A stretch of 64,000 nt of DNA from Pontibacter mangrovi (GCF_006385705.1 NZ_VFRQ01000011.1:62001-126000), one strand, 5' to 3'. Positions 28,079-37,743 are shown, numbered from the stretch's first letter. Numbers and translations: made by a program. The notes: generated from the letters alone by a model not told the origin.

Positions 28079-29098
28079 TTAGGCTACTTTATTTTCTTGC
28101 AGGCCATACAGCCGGAGGCGGCCAGCCTCTTCCAGAAGCCGCTCCTTATCCACGGGCACCACGCCTACCTGCTCGCACACCAGGCCGCCGCCCAGGTTGC
28201 TGAGGCCAGCCATAAAAGCTACCGACGTGCCCAGTGCCATGCACAGAGCCGCTATACTTATCACCGTGTCGCCGGCTCCCGACACGTCGGAAATAGCGCG
28301 GCGGTGTGCCTCAATATAAGTTTTCTCTCGGCCGTTGGCTACAAACACCCCCCGCTCCGACAGCGTGACCAGCACCTGCTTTACCTGCAGGCGCTCCTGC
28401 AGTTCCTCCACCGCATCCTCAAAGGCAGGCAGGTTCTCGTCTGCAAAGTCAGCTTTCAGCCCTTCTTTCAGCTCCTTCAGGTTGGGTTTAAACAGCGTGC
28501 AGCCTACATAGCTCAGGAAATTCTTCTTCTTCGGGTCGATGACACTTGGCACCTGGCGCGCATTGGCCAGACCCAGAAAGCGCCTGATGTTCCTCTCCGA
28601 AAAAACGCCTTTGTCATAGTCCTCAAAGATCACCACGTCGGCCTGCTCCAGCAGCTGCACAAAGCGCTCTTCCAGGTGGCGCTCCTCATAATCCGTTAGG
28701 TTGTGCTCAATCTCGGAATCTACGCGCAGCAGCTGCTGTGCCCCGGCAATAATGCGGTGCTTGATGGTGGTTACGCGCTCCGGGCTTTGCACAATGCCTT
28801 CTGTCGGCAGGCCTTTCTCCTCCATCAGGCGCAAATAATCGGCCCCATCCTGGTCATCGCCGATAACAGAGCATAGCAACGGCGTTGCGCCCATCGCCTG
28901 CACGTTCAGGGCCACGTTGGCAGCCCCGCCCAGGCGCTTCTCGCGCTTTACTACGTTTACAATAGGCACCGGCGCCTCCGGCGATATACGCGAGGTTTTG
29001 CCCCACAGGTAGGAGTCTATCATCACATCGCCCACCACCAGCACTTTCAGGTTGCTAAAGGCCCCGAAGATCTCCTCCAGGCTTGTATAGTGCTTCAT
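28079..29098 (-). CDS. rfaE1: PfkB-family heptose-7-phosphate kinase (RfaE1/HldA-like)
   Basis: 339 residues. PfkB signatures: KVLVVGDVMIDSYLWGKTSR at the N-terminus, KRLGGAANVALNVQAMGATP (substrate loop) and ISDVSGAGDTVISIAALCMA (anion hole with catalytic Asp). The order and residues match the kinase half of HldE/RfaE, which phosphorylates D-glycero-D-manno-heptose 7-phosphate for lipopolysaccharide core synthesis. The C-terminal nucleotidyltransferase domain of bifunctional HldE is absent. The ATG overlaps the stop of the upstream aminotransferase gene by one base (TAATG), which suggests translational coupling, though no metabolic link is obvious. Another sugar kinase role is possible. Confidence 0.87.
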   Translation of the reverse strand: MKHYTSLEEIFGAFSNLKVLVVGDVMIDSYLWGKTSRISPEAPVPIVNVVKREKRLGGAANVALNVQAMGATPLLCSVIGDDQDGADYLRLMEEKGLPTEGIVQSPERVTTIKHRIIAGAQQLLRVDSEIEHNLTDYEERHLEERFVQLLEQADVVIFEDYDKGVFSERNIRRFLGLANARQVPSVIDPKKKNFLSYVGCTLFKPNLKELKEGLKADFADENLPAFEDAVEELQERLQVKQVLVTLSERGVFVANGREKTYIEAHRRAISDVSGAGDTVISIAALCMALGTSVAFMAGLSNLGGGLVCEQVGVVPVDKERLLEEAGRLRLYGLQENKVA

Positions 29099-30312
29099 TA
29101 CTGCAGTTTAGCCAGGCTGTTTTTAATGCGGTCCAGCGCCTCGGTCAGTTTATCGTCGGAGGTGGCAAAAGAGAAGCGAATGCACTGCGGCGCCCCGAAC
29201 GCCTCACCGCTTACCACGGCCACATGGGCATCGCTAAGTATAAACATGCTCAGGTCCAATGCACTCTCTATCGTTTTGCCTTCATACTGCTTCCCGAAAT
29301 AGGCGCTGATGTCCGGGAAGATGTAGAAAGCGCCGTGCGGCAAGTATGTTCTAAAGCCCGGTATCCCGTTCATCAGGCTAAGCACCAGGTCGCGGCGGCG
29401 GCGGTAGGCCTCGGTCATCTCCAGGGCGCTGGCATTGCCGCCCTGCAAGGCAGCAGTGGCTGCTTTCTGAGAGATAGAGCAGGTGCCGGACGTGATCTGG
29501 CTTTGCATTTTGTCGCAGGCAGCGGCAATTTCGCGGCTGGCGGCCAGGTAGCCTACGCGCCAGCCCGTCATGGCATAGCCTTTCGAGAAGCCGTTCACGG
29601 TAATCACCCGGTCGCGTATGAAATCGAAGCTAGCCATACTATGGTGTTTGTCGCCAAAGTTGATGTACTCGTAGATCTCATCGGCTATGATGTATACCTG
29701 CGGATGCTTCTCCAGCACGCGCGCGATGGCCTCCAGCTCCTCCTCGTCAAACACGGCTCCGGTGGGGTTGCACGGCGATGAATACATCACGAGTTTGGTG
29801 TTGCTGGTGATGGCTTTCTCCAACTGCTCTGCCGTTACCTTGTAATCGTTCTCCAGGCGACCCATTACCGGCACCGGCACGCCCTCGGCCAGCTTCACGA
29901 TCTCCTCGTAAGAAACCCAGTATGGGGAAAAGATAATTACCTCGTCGCCGGGGTTTACCAGGCAAAGCACCGCGTTGGCTATACTTTGCTTGGCGCCCGT
30001 AGATACCACGATCTGGTCGGGCGTAAAGTCCAGGTTGTTGTCGCGCTTAAATTTTTTCACGATCTCCTGGCGCAGCTCCGGATAGCCGGGCACCGGGGTA
30101 TAGAAGGTATACCCTTCGTCTATAGCGCGTTTTGCAGCGTCTTTTATATATTGAGGGGTCTGGAAATCAGGTTCTCCAAAGCTCAAGTTGATCACATCAT
30201 AGCCTTGCGCAGCCAGCTCGCGTGCTTTTTTGGCCATGGCAATTGTCTGCGACTCCGCCAGGGTGAGGATTCTGTCAGAGAGGGTAGCTTTTACTTGTTC
30301 TGTATCTTGCAT
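29098..30312 (-). CDS. Class I pyridoxal-phosphate aminotransferase, aspartate type
   Basis: 404 residues, the normal length for subgroup I aminotransferases. Visible motifs: VINLSFGEPDFQTPQYIKDA, VSTGAKQSIANAVL, YSSPCNPTGAVF (Asn-Pro-Thr-Gly), IIADEIYEYI, the PLP-lysine site TVNGFSKGYAMTGWRVGYL, and IRFSFATSDDKL with the C-terminal substrate Arg. It probably catalyses aspartate/2-oxoglutarate transamination; prephenate or other amino acids cannot be excluded. It is upstream in the same transcript as the PfkB kinase. Confidence 0.93.
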   Translation of the reverse strand: MQDTEQVKATLSDRILTLAESQTIAMAKKARELAAQGYDVINLSFGEPDFQTPQYIKDAAKRAIDEGYTFYTPVPGYPELRQEIVKKFKRDNNLDFTPDQIVVSTGAKQSIANAVLCLVNPGDEVIIFSPYWVSYEEIVKLAEGVPVPVMGRLENDYKVTAEQLEKAITSNTKLVMYSSPCNPTGAVFDEEELEAIARVLEKHPQVYIIADEIYEYINFGDKHHSMASFDFIRDRVITVNGFSKGYAMTGWRVGYLAASREIAAACDKMQSQITSGTCSISQKAATAALQGGNASALEMTEAYRRRRDLVLSLMNGIPGFRTYLPHGAFYIFPDISAYFGKQYEGKTIESALDLSMFILSDAHVAVVSGEAFGAPQCIRFSFATSDDKLTEALDRIKNSLAKLQ

Positions 30313-30476
30313 GGGCTTAAGGTTAAGCTGGCAAGTTACTTATAAAGCCACAGACTTTCCAGTAGTTGCTGGGGTTTATCAGCCTTTGGATTTTACCTGC
30401 ACAGGGTTTATGGCACTGGCTACTGCCGCAAGCTTTAAATGGCCTGCTCATACTTTGCCCAAGCTATACCCGGCCG

Positions 30477-31478
30477 CTACCACAGGTTACTAGGGCATAG
30501 CACTTTGGCTTTGTTAAACACGCGCATGCCAAGCACTACTTCGTGGTTCCCGTTGCCCATGCCGTAGTTAGCGGGCACCCCTCTGTCGTAGGCGTAGCCC
30601 AGGTCGAAGATGTGGTTTATCGTCACGCCGGCCAGCAGGGCGTAATTGCCGTTCTGGCGGTAGGAGCCCCCTACCCACAGGCGGTTCTGGTACACAGCGC
30701 GAAGGTTAAAGTCTACGGAGCCGGGCAGCGGATGCAGCCACATCAGCATAATAGAAGGCACCAGGCTGACCTCCTCGGTCACGTTAAGCTTAACGGCTCC
30801 TGTTAGGAAGTAGTGCTCATACAGCAGGCTATGGTCCTCCACAGAGTTATCGAAGCTTACGCTGTTGCCCAGGAGCTGCGTAGCCGAGGCTCCAAAATAA
30901 AACTGGCTGCCGTACAGCCACAGGCCCGCCGACAAGTTCGGTTTCACCATGCTCCAGCTAGAGCCGGCCGCATCGCCAGGGTCAGCGAACGTCAGCTCTT
31001 CGGGCCGTAGCCGCTGTTGTATCAATCCCCCGCTTACGCCACCCGATAAGCGCACCTCCCCCGACAAGGCCAGGTGATAGGCATAGGCCATACTTGCCTC
31101 CGTCCGGGCAAAGGCTCCCAGCCTGTCGTGCACCACCAGCAAGCCAAGGCCGTGGTGCGCCCTGAACCGCTCACTCTGCCTGCCTCCCCGGTCGCTGCCG
31201 CCAAACGACGGTGCATTTTTACTGTACCGGCCTCTGTTACCACCTGCCCCATAGCCAAGAGGAGCATGGGCGCTGAGGTAAAAAGTGGTCGGCTCGCCCT
31301 CCACCCCCGACATGGCCGACCTGCTGCCCAGTTTTACATCCGCATAGCGCTCTATGCCTGCTATGGCTGGGTTTAGAAGATAGTTGTTGATGGAGTACTG
31401 ACTGTACTGCGGTTTTTGCTGCGCCAGCGCCAGGAACGGGACCATGAGCAGAGAAAGGAGCGGTAGAAGTAGTTTCAT
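30477..31478 (-). CDS. PorP/SprF family outer-membrane protein
   Basis: 333 residues with a signal peptide (MKLLLPLLSLLMVPFLALAQ) and the family start QKPQYSQYSINNYLLNPAIAG, then VKLGSRSAMSGVEGEPTTFY. The C-terminus NHEVVLGMRVF matches the ending of the other family member at 1842-2795 (SHEIVLGFRIP). It begins 18 bases after the stop of the adhesin gene at 31497-33581, in the same direction. I infer it is the dedicated type IX secretion or anchoring partner of that adhesin. Confidence 0.92.
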   Translation of the reverse strand: MKLLLPLLSLLMVPFLALAQQKPQYSQYSINNYLLNPAIAGIERYADVKLGSRSAMSGVEGEPTTFYLSAHAPLGYGAGGNRGRYSKNAPSFGGSDRGGRQSERFRAHHGLGLLVVHDRLGAFARTEASMAYAYHLALSGEVRLSGGVSGGLIQQRLRPEELTFADPGDAAGSSWSMVKPNLSAGLWLYGSQFYFGASATQLLGNSVSFDNSVEDHSLLYEHYFLTGAVKLNVTEEVSLVPSIMLMWLHPLPGSVDFNLRAVYQNRLWVGGSYRQNGNYALLAGVTINHIFDLGYAYDRGVPANYGMGNGNHEVVLGMRVFNKAKVLCPSNLW

Positions 31479-31496
31479 AGGCGAGGCAGGTTAAGC

Positions 31497-33581
31497 TTAG
31501 TTCACAATGTTCAGGTAACCGGTGTAGGTCTCCTTGCCCGGTATGGAAACGACATAGAAGTAGGTGCTGACAGGTAATGCGGCGCCACGGTACGTGCCGT
31601 TCCAGTCGCCGCGGTAGTTTGCCTGCTCATACACAAGGCTGCCCCAGCGGTTGTATACCGCTACTTTCGCCTCCGGGAAGTACTCGATGTTCCGTATCTG
31701 CCAGGTGTCGTTAAGGCCGTCTCCGTTTGGCGAGAAAGCGTTCGGGATTTCCAGCAGCTGCCGCACTTCCACCACTACGCTGGCGGTGTCCTGGCAGCCC
31801 TCCTCGTTCGTGACGGTAAGGGTATAGCGGGTAGTTTGCGCGGGTGTGGCCACCGGGTTGGCGCTTGTTGGGTCGTCCAGGCCCTGCGCGGGGCTCCAGC
31901 TGAAGTAGGCGCCGCCGCTGCCGTGCAGCACTGTGCTCTCCCCGGCGTCAATCTCCATGCCCTCCACAGTAGCCGAGGCAAGGGGCACCGCGTATACCTG
32001 TGCCTCCACAGGCACGCGCTCCGTCTCGCAGCCATTCCGTACCAGCGACACGTAGTAGTTCCGAGAATCTTTTAGGTGCGGGGTTTTAAAGGAACTGTCT
32101 GTTGCCCCTGCGATAGGGCTAAGAGTGCTGCCATCGCTATACCAACGGTACTCGCCCTCCACTCCGCCGGTAGCAGAAAGTATAATCTCGCCGGGCCCGC
32201 AGGAGCTGCCGTGCTGCGCCACCGGGGCCTGCGGCAAAGGCCATACTTTAACAGTGATACTGTTGGATGAGAGCGTACTGCCGCAGTTATTTTGGAGCTT
32301 TAGCGTATAGGTGCCACTTTCGGTGGCCTGCACCATGTTGGCCCCGCTGGCAAACTCCTGCCCATCCCGCAGCCACACATACTCTACATCTGCGTACGCT
32401 GTGGCACTGATCTCCACAGCCCCGCCCTCGCAAAAAGACAGCTCTCCGGCACTGGCAACAGTGGGCACAGGCGGCAGCGACTGAATAATCGCCTTTACAG
32501 GCACGCGTTCGCTCTCGCACTGCCCATTCGTGACAGCCACATAATAGGTAGCCGAGCCTGTAAGCATGGGCGTGGTAAAGGTAGAGTTGCTGGCGCCGGA
32601 AATGGCCGCGCCGCCCTTTGCCTTGGTGTACCACCTGTACATACCCGGCTTCCCCCCGGATGCCTCCAGCGTCAGGGAGGCTTTGTTGCAGCCTACGGCA
32701 TCGACTACCGTGGGGGGCGAAGGCAGGCTCAACAACTCTACGGTTTGGCCGGCACTGCTTTTAAAAGTGCCGCACTCGCTGGTGATAGTAGCTGTATAAG
32801 TACCAGCTTCTTCCGCGCTCAAAGTATGGCCGCTGCCTGCAACTGAATGCCCGTCGCGGAACCAAGCGTAAGTAACATCCCTATACTCCGGAACCGACAG
32901 CTGCACACTGCCGCCTTTGCAAAACTCCAGCGCCCCCTTTGCCTCCACCTGAAAGTCCGGGATCGGCTGCTGCACCCGAAAATCCACCTTATTAGAGCTC
33001 CTGACGTAGCCGCAGAAGTTGGAAAGCTCCACGGTATATACCCCAGGCTCGGTGGCTGTGTACTCGTTCGACCTGTCATAGACCAGTTTGCCGTCTTTCT
33101 TCCAGACATAGGCCGCCCCCTCCTGCTCCTGCACCCACATTTTTATACTTCCCTCTCCGCATACCACCAAGGGGTCTGTATACTCAATTTTAGGTGCTTT
33201 CAACTTGCCTGCCACCTGTATCTCCACCTCATCCGACTTACTTACACAGCCATCCGCATAGGTCACCTCCACGGCATACAAGCCAGACTGGGTAACAGTG
33301 ATGGACCTGGCGGTGGCTCCGTTGCTCCATTGGTAGCTTTTACCTTCTGAGGCGGTAAGCAATACGCTGCCACCGGCACAGATGGTGGCTGGCCCGTTTA
33401 ACGTGATTTTAGGTTTGGGAGCGGCGCTGCAAGCGGTACTTTGGGTGGCATAAGTTGAACTGCCCGTCCCCTGGCTAAAAGCCGGCACAGCTGTTAAAGC
33501 ATAGATGAAAGAGAAAATAAGGTGCACAAAAGATAACAGTACGTACTTTTGCCAGCTAAACGCTAAAAATGATGCATGCAT
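31497..33581 (-). CDS. Ig-like adhesin with gliding-motility-associated C-terminal domain
   Basis: 694 residues from the ATG at 33581 (a TTG four codons upstream is less likely). The N-terminus is a long signal peptide ending near AVPAFSQ. Then come alternating Ig-like modules: ICAGGSVLLTASEGKSYQW, CGEGSIKMW, CKGGSVQLSVPEYRDVTYAW and CEGGAVEISATAYADVEYVW, interleaved with two Ig_7-type modules carrying YRWYTKAKGG or YRWYSDGST and CESERVPV or CETERVPV. A PKD-like module precedes the C-terminal domain (about 609-694: IPNAFSPNGDGLNDTWQI, VYNRWGSLVYEQ), the type IX sorting signal that also ends the giant adhesin. It is secreted or surface-attached; the binding target is unknown. Confidence 0.92.
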   Translation of the reverse strand: MHASFLAFSWQKYVLLSFVHLIFSFIYALTAVPAFSQGTGSSTYATQSTACSAAPKPKITLNGPATICAGGSVLLTASEGKSYQWSNGATARSITVTQSGLYAVEVTYADGCVSKSDEVEIQVAGKLKAPKIEYTDPLVVCGEGSIKMWVQEQEGAAYVWKKDGKLVYDRSNEYTATEPGVYTVELSNFCGYVRSSNKVDFRVQQPIPDFQVEAKGALEFCKGGSVQLSVPEYRDVTYAWFRDGHSVAGSGHTLSAEEAGTYTATITSECGTFKSSAGQTVELLSLPSPPTVVDAVGCNKASLTLEASGGKPGMYRWYTKAKGGAAISGASNSTFTTPMLTGSATYYVAVTNGQCESERVPVKAIIQSLPPVPTVASAGELSFCEGGAVEISATAYADVEYVWLRDGQEFASGANMVQATESGTYTLKLQNNCGSTLSSNSITVKVWPLPQAPVAQHGSSCGPGEIILSATGGVEGEYRWYSDGSTLSPIAGATDSSFKTPHLKDSRNYYVSLVRNGCETERVPVEAQVYAVPLASATVEGMEIDAGESTVLHGSGGAYFSWSPAQGLDDPTSANPVATPAQTTRYTLTVTNEEGCQDTASVVVEVRQLLEIPNAFSPNGDGLNDTWQIRNIEYFPEAKVAVYNRWGSLVYEQANYRGDWNGTYRGAALPVSTYFYVVSIPGKETYTGYLNIVN

Positions 33582-33707
33582 AGGCAGCAGCAATTAATCA
33601 AAACACAATCAATCATTACTACTTTTCTTATTTTTAGTTACACTAAAAATTAAATTGATTCAATTTATAATTAAAAACAAACAAAATAAGAGATAGTATA
33701 AACACAA

Positions 33708-33737
33708 AAGAGGCTTCAGTAGATACTGAAGCCTCTT
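33708..33737 (-). terminator. Rho-independent terminator of recR
   Basis: A perfect 13-bp stem AAGAGGCTTCAGT/ACTGAAGCCTCTT with a 4-base loop, followed on the minus strand by TTGTGTTT. It separates recR from the adhesin gene. Confidence 0.82.
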
Positions 33738-33759
33738 GGTTGTATACGCTGGTTAAATT

Positions 33760-34368
33760 TTATACTTTCCCGTAAGCAGTTCTCTCCACGATACTTCTGC
33801 CCAGCGTTACTTCGTCGGTATATTCCAGTTCGCCGCCCACGGGCACGCCACGGGCAATGGTGGTAATCCGAACATCAAAGTCGCGGAGCTTGCGGGTCAG
33901 GTAGAACGCAGTGGTGTCTCCCTCCATGGTGGGGCTGATGGCCAGCAGGATCTCCTTTACCTCGGATGCCGGCAGGCGCTCCAACAGCGACTCAATGTGC
34001 AAATCCGACGGGCCGATTCCCTCTATCGGGGAGATAACGCCCCCCAGCACGTGGTACAGGCCCTTGTATTGCGAGGTGTTCTCAATGGCAATCACGTCAC
34101 GGATGTCGCTCACGATGCACAGCATGCTGCGGTCGCGCAGCGGATTGGCGCAGATAGAGCATACTTCCGTATCGGATATGTTATGGCACTCTTTGCAGTG
34201 CTTCACCTCGGTGCGCATCTTCACCAGCGCCTCTGCCAGCGACAAGGTGTCTTCTGACTCCTGCTTGAGCATGTGCAGCGCCAGCCGGAGCGCAGTTTTT
34301 CTGCCAACGCCAGGCAGCTTCGCCAGCTCCTCTACGGCGTTCTCAATCAGTTTCGACGGAAAATTCAT
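33760..34368 (-). CDS. recR: Recombination protein RecR
   Basis: 202 residues. RecR works with RecF and RecO to load RecA at gapped DNA. It has the helix-hairpin-helix start (LAKLPGVGRKTALRLALHML), the four-cysteine zinc finger (CKECHNISDTEVCSIC), and a Toprim domain (MLCIVSDIRDVIAIENT, ... ISPTMEGDTTAFYL). The length is normal. The ATG at 34368 is taken as the start; the codon before it is TTG. It lies 16 bases after the clpS stop on the same strand. Confidence 0.96.
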   Translation of the reverse strand: MNFPSKLIENAVEELAKLPGVGRKTALRLALHMLKQESEDTLSLAEALVKMRTEVKHCKECHNISDTEVCSICANPLRDRSMLCIVSDIRDVIAIENTSQYKGLYHVLGGVISPIEGIGPSDLHIESLLERLPASEVKEILLAISPTMEGDTTAFYLTRKLRDFDVRITTIARGVPVGGELEYTDEVTLGRSIVERTAYGKV

Positions 34369-34384
34369 CAAATTGCGTCTCCCC

Positions 34385-34672
34385 CTACTCTATGTTGGCT
34401 GACAGCTCTTTGTCGTGCAGGGCCGTGCACATGCCCTTCAGTTCCTCAAAAGCCCCTACCTTAACGGTGCACTTGCCTTTGTAGTGAATGAGGAGCGTGC
34501 ACTGCTCTGCCTGCTCCGAGGTGTGGCCGCAAACCTTGATCAGCGTGTCTATCACATGGTCAAAGGTGTTTACGTCATCATTGTACACTACAAGGTGGCG
34601 CAGGTCAGTGGTTTCTTCCAGCAACTCAACGTCAACTTCCTCTTTATGAAAAATATCTGTATCCCAATTCAT
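34385..34672 (-). CDS. clpS: ATP-dependent Clp protease adaptor ClpS
   Basis: 95 residues. ClpS delivers N-degron substrates to ClpAP/ClpCP. The core HLVVYNDDVNTFDHVIDTLI, then VCGHTSEQAEQCTLLIHYKG and KCTVKVGAFEELKGMCTAL, matches the family, including the acidic pair (NDD) and the His of the binding pocket. It precedes recR on the same strand and is probably co-transcribed. The start codon directly follows a candidate -7 box. Confidence 0.93.
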   Translation of the reverse strand: MNWDTDIFHKEEVDVELLEETTDLRHLVVYNDDVNTFDHVIDTLIKVCGHTSEQAEQCTLLIHYKGKCTVKVGAFEELKGMCTALHDKELSANIE

Positions 34673-34676
34673 ACTG

Positions 34677-34684
34677 CAAATTTA
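34677..34684 (-). promoter_or_regulatory. Candidate -7 box giving a leaderless clpS transcript
   Basis: On the minus strand TAAATTTG (TAnnTTTG) ends 4 bases before the clpS ATG. A transcript from it would have almost no 5' leader. There is no clear -33 box. Confidence 0.35.
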
Positions 34685-34903
34685 CTAAAATATAAGCACT
34701 AAACGAAGTTTGCACAAAGTATAAACGCCGCCTCCGGCACGGCTGCAAACCCAACGGCCGTATGGTTTTTAACAATCCCCGGCAAGGTATGATTCCCCGC
34801 CCCGAAGTTTACTGCCGCCGCCCTGAAAGCGGGATTTTGCTAAATCAGAATATAAAGCGTTTCTTGCAGTAGTATCAATTTCTGGAATTATACTTCTATA
34901 AAA

Positions 34904-37066
34904 ATGACCCTCGAACTTATTAAGAGGCAGCTGACCCCGCTGCTTTTGCTACTTGTTTTTGTGCTGCCCCTACAGGCTCAGAACAAGCTTCTGACCATGG
35001 AGGATGCTATCCTAAACCCAAACCTGCAACCCGAAGACCTGCGGCAGCTGCAATGGATAGCCAATACCAACGATTTTGTCTTTTTAAGGGACGATAACGG
35101 CAGCCAAAACCTGGTGCGCGGCACCGCCACCTCCGGCAGGCAGCACGGCATCCTGACGCTGGAGCAGCTGAGCGCAGCGGTAGAGGCGGCAGGCGCCGAG
35201 AAGCTCGGTGGCTTTCCGGCCTTGTACTGGCGCGATGGCAGCAACTTCCTGATGGATGCGCAGGGAAAAATCCTGGGCTATGACCTGAAATCGGGTAAGG
35301 CCCGTGTGATAATGGACTATGCCGATGAGGCGGAGAACAAGGAGCTGGACCCGACCCTGCAGCGCCTGGCCTACACCAAAGGCAACAATTTATACTTGGC
35401 GCAGCCCGGCGAGGACGAAAAGGCCATCACCAAAGAACCGAACGAGGCCATTGTAAACGGGCAGGCGGCCCACCGCTCGGAGTTCGGCATCACCAAGGGC
35501 ACGTTCTGGTCGCCGAAGGGAACGAAGCTGGCCTTTTACCGCATGGACCAGACCATGGTGACCGACTACCCGCTGGTAGATATTGCCCCCCTGCCGGCAC
35601 AGCAGAACAACATTAAGTACCCCATGGCCGGCGGCAAGAGTCACCACGTTACCGTAGGCGTGTATGATGTAAAATCCGGTGAAACGGTTTATCTGAAAAC
35701 CGGCGAGCCAGCCGAGCAGTACCTCACCAACGTGACCTGGAGCCCCGACGAAAAGCACCTCTACATCGCCGTGCTGAACCGTGACCAAAACCACATGAAG
35801 CTGAACCGCTACAATGCCACGACGGGGGAGTTTGAGCAAACCCTGTTTGAGGAAAAGCAGGAGAAGTATGTGGAGCCGGAGCATGGCTTATACTTTGTGC
35901 CGGGCAAGCCCGACCAGTTTGTGTGGGTAAGCGAGCGCACCGGCTTCGACCACCTGTACCTGTACAACACCAGCGGCAAGCAGCTGCGCCAGCTAACCAG
36001 CGGTGACTGGATGGTGACCGATATTCTGGGCTTCAGCAGAAAGGGAGACGAAGTATACTATATGTCTACGGCAGAGAGTCCGCTGGAGCGCCACATTTAC
36101 GCCGTGAGCCTGCGCCATGGCAAGACCCGCCGTATCTCGCAGGGCAGCGGCACGCACAACGCCATGCTAAGCCCCGACAGCAGGTATATCATCGATAACT
36201 ACAGCAGCCAGGTAACGCCGCGCAAGATTTGGGTATTGAACCCCAACGGCAAGGTGCTGCACACGCTGTTAACGGCTAAAAACCCGCTGACGGAGTACAG
36301 CCTGGGCGAAACGACCATCTTTCCGATAAAGGCAGAGGACGGCACCGACCTGTATGCCCGCATGATCACGCCACCGAACATGGACAAGAGCAAGAAATAC
36401 CCGGTGGTGGTGTATGTGTACGGCGGCCCGCACGTGCAGCTGGTAACCAACAGCTGGCTGGGCGGCGCCAACCTCTGGATGCACCTGATGGCGCAGCAAG
36501 GCTACATCATGTTCACGGTAGACTCGCGCGGCTCTGGTAACCGGGGCCTGGCATTTGAGCAGGCCACCTTCCGCCAGCTAGGCAACGTGGAGATGCAGGA
36601 CCAGCTGCGTGGTGTGGAGTACCTAAAGTCATTGTCTTACGTAGATTCCAACCGCCTGGGCGTGCATGGCTGGAGCTTCGGCGGCTTTATGACCACCTCC
36701 CTGATGACGCGTCATCCGGGCGTGTTTAAAGTAGGTGTGGCTGGCGGCCCGGTTATCGACTGGAAATATTACGAGGTGATGTACACCGAGCGCTACATGG
36801 ACTCGCCGGAGCAGAACCCGAAAGGCTACGAAGATGCCAGCCTGCTGAACCATGTGCAGGACCTGAAAGGCAAGCTGCTGCTGATACACGGCACGGTGGA
36901 TGATGTGGTGGTGTGGCAGCACAGCCTGCAGTTTCTGAAGAAAGCCGTGGACGAAGGCATACAACTGGACTACTTTGTTTACCCGGGCCACCCACACAAC
37001 GTACGGGGCAAAGACCGGGTGCACCTGATGCGCAAGGTAACGCAGTACTTTGAGGATTACCTGTAG
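34904..37066 (+). CDS. Dipeptidyl-peptidase IV-like S9B serine peptidase
   Basis: 720 residues with a signal peptide ending near VLPLQAQ. An N-terminal beta-propeller (DPPIV_N, about 60-460) is followed by the alpha/beta-hydrolase peptidase domain (about 480-720). Catalytic triad: Ser near 590 in GWSFGGFM, Asp near 665 in HGTVDDVVVW, and His near 697 in GHPHNV. The propeller has the substrate-binding pattern of S9B (for example VTDYPLVDIAP). It is predicted to cleave X-Pro dipeptides from peptides in the periplasm or outside the cell. It is a single gene with its own terminator. Confidence 0.94.
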   Translation: MTLELIKRQLTPLLLLLVFVLPLQAQNKLLTMEDAILNPNLQPEDLRQLQWIANTNDFVFLRDDNGSQNLVRGTATSGRQHGILTLEQLSAAVEAAGAEKLGGFPALYWRDGSNFLMDAQGKILGYDLKSGKARVIMDYADEAENKELDPTLQRLAYTKGNNLYLAQPGEDEKAITKEPNEAIVNGQAAHRSEFGITKGTFWSPKGTKLAFYRMDQTMVTDYPLVDIAPLPAQQNNIKYPMAGGKSHHVTVGVYDVKSGETVYLKTGEPAEQYLTNVTWSPDEKHLYIAVLNRDQNHMKLNRYNATTGEFEQTLFEEKQEKYVEPEHGLYFVPGKPDQFVWVSERTGFDHLYLYNTSGKQLRQLTSGDWMVTDILGFSRKGDEVYYMSTAESPLERHIYAVSLRHGKTRRISQGSGTHNAMLSPDSRYIIDNYSSQVTPRKIWVLNPNGKVLHTLLTAKNPLTEYSLGETTIFPIKAEDGTDLYARMITPPNMDKSKKYPVVVYVYGGPHVQLVTNSWLGGANLWMHLMAQQGYIMFTVDSRGSGNRGLAFEQATFRQLGNVEMQDQLRGVEYLKSLSYVDSNRLGVHGWSFGGFMTTSLMTRHPGVFKVGVAGGPVIDWKYYEVMYTERYMDSPEQNPKGYEDASLLNHVQDLKGKLLLIHGTVDDVVVWQHSLQFLKKAVDEGIQLDYFVYPGHPHNVRGKDRVHLMRKVTQYFEDYL

Positions 37067-37091
37067 CAAACACCAAGCTATACTTCCCGGA

Positions 37092-37118
37092 AAAGGCGCT
37101 GACACCCTCAGCGCCTTT
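37092..37118 (+). terminator. Rho-independent terminator of the DPP4-like gene
   Basis: A perfect 11-bp stem AAAGGCGCTGA/TCAGCGCCTTT, 5-base loop, then a run of Ts to 37121. Confidence 0.87.
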
Positions 37119-37165
37119 TTTGTGCCTGTCCTGGCTGTTGCCGTAGCCTAAACCGCTGAATTGCG

Positions 37166-37173
37166 TACCTTTG
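37166..37173 (+). promoter_or_regulatory. Candidate -7 box (TACCTTTG)
   Basis: TAnnTTTG 24 bases before the ATG at 37198. A TTG at 37138-37140 leaves a 25-base spacer, slightly longer than the usual 17-23. Confidence 0.4.
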
Positions 37174-37197
37174 TAACAGATTTATACTTTAGCGTTT

Positions 37198-37743
37198 ATG
37201 CCTGCCATTTCACCAGCCTTCCGCCAAGCAGTAAAAAACCTGGGCGATAAAGAGAAAGAAGCCATCATCCTGAAAGCCGCCCGGCGCGACGCCGAACTGT
37301 ACGACATCCTGCGGTATGAGCTATTGGAAGAGGTAACGCTGGAGGAAGTATACGAGGAGGCCGCCGACAAAATACACGAGCTGCTGATAAACGCCAGCGG
37401 CCGCAGCCTGAGCAAGGCCCTTACCAAAGCGCTGCGCAAGGCCATGAAGGAGATCGCGCGCTTCAAACGCATCACCAAAGAGCCAAAGGCCGAGATTGAC
37501 CTGCACCTGTACACGCTGCGCCTGATCTTCGAAAACTTTACCGGCCAGTTCGACAGCTACTACAAAGGGTTTTATACTGCCACCGCCCGCCTGCTGCTGC
37601 GCACTATCCAACTTATCCAGAAAAAGCTGCACGAAGACTACCACCTGGAGTATAAGCAGGAGCTAGACGATTTTCTGCAGCAGATCCACAGCCGCCCAAA
37701 GCACCTGACTGTGGCTTTGCCACAGGAGTTTGAGATAGAGTAG
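37198..37743 (+). CDS. Uncharacterised helical protein
   Basis: 181 residues, no signal peptide or membrane helix. It is rich in Leu, Glu, Lys and Arg and predicted largely helical (EEVTLEEVYEEAADKIHELL, LLLRTIQLIQKKLHEDYH). I do not recognise a family. It is probably cytoplasmic, a single gene between the DPP4-like gene's terminator and a gene-poor stretch. Confidence 0.75.
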   Translation: MPAISPAFRQAVKNLGDKEKEAIILKAARRDAELYDILRYELLEEVTLEEVYEEAADKIHELLINASGRSLSKALTKALRKAMKEIARFKRITKEPKAEIDLHLYTLRLIFENFTGQFDSYYKGFYTATARLLLRTIQLIQKKLHEDYHLEYKQELDDFLQQIHSRPKHLTVALPQEFEIE

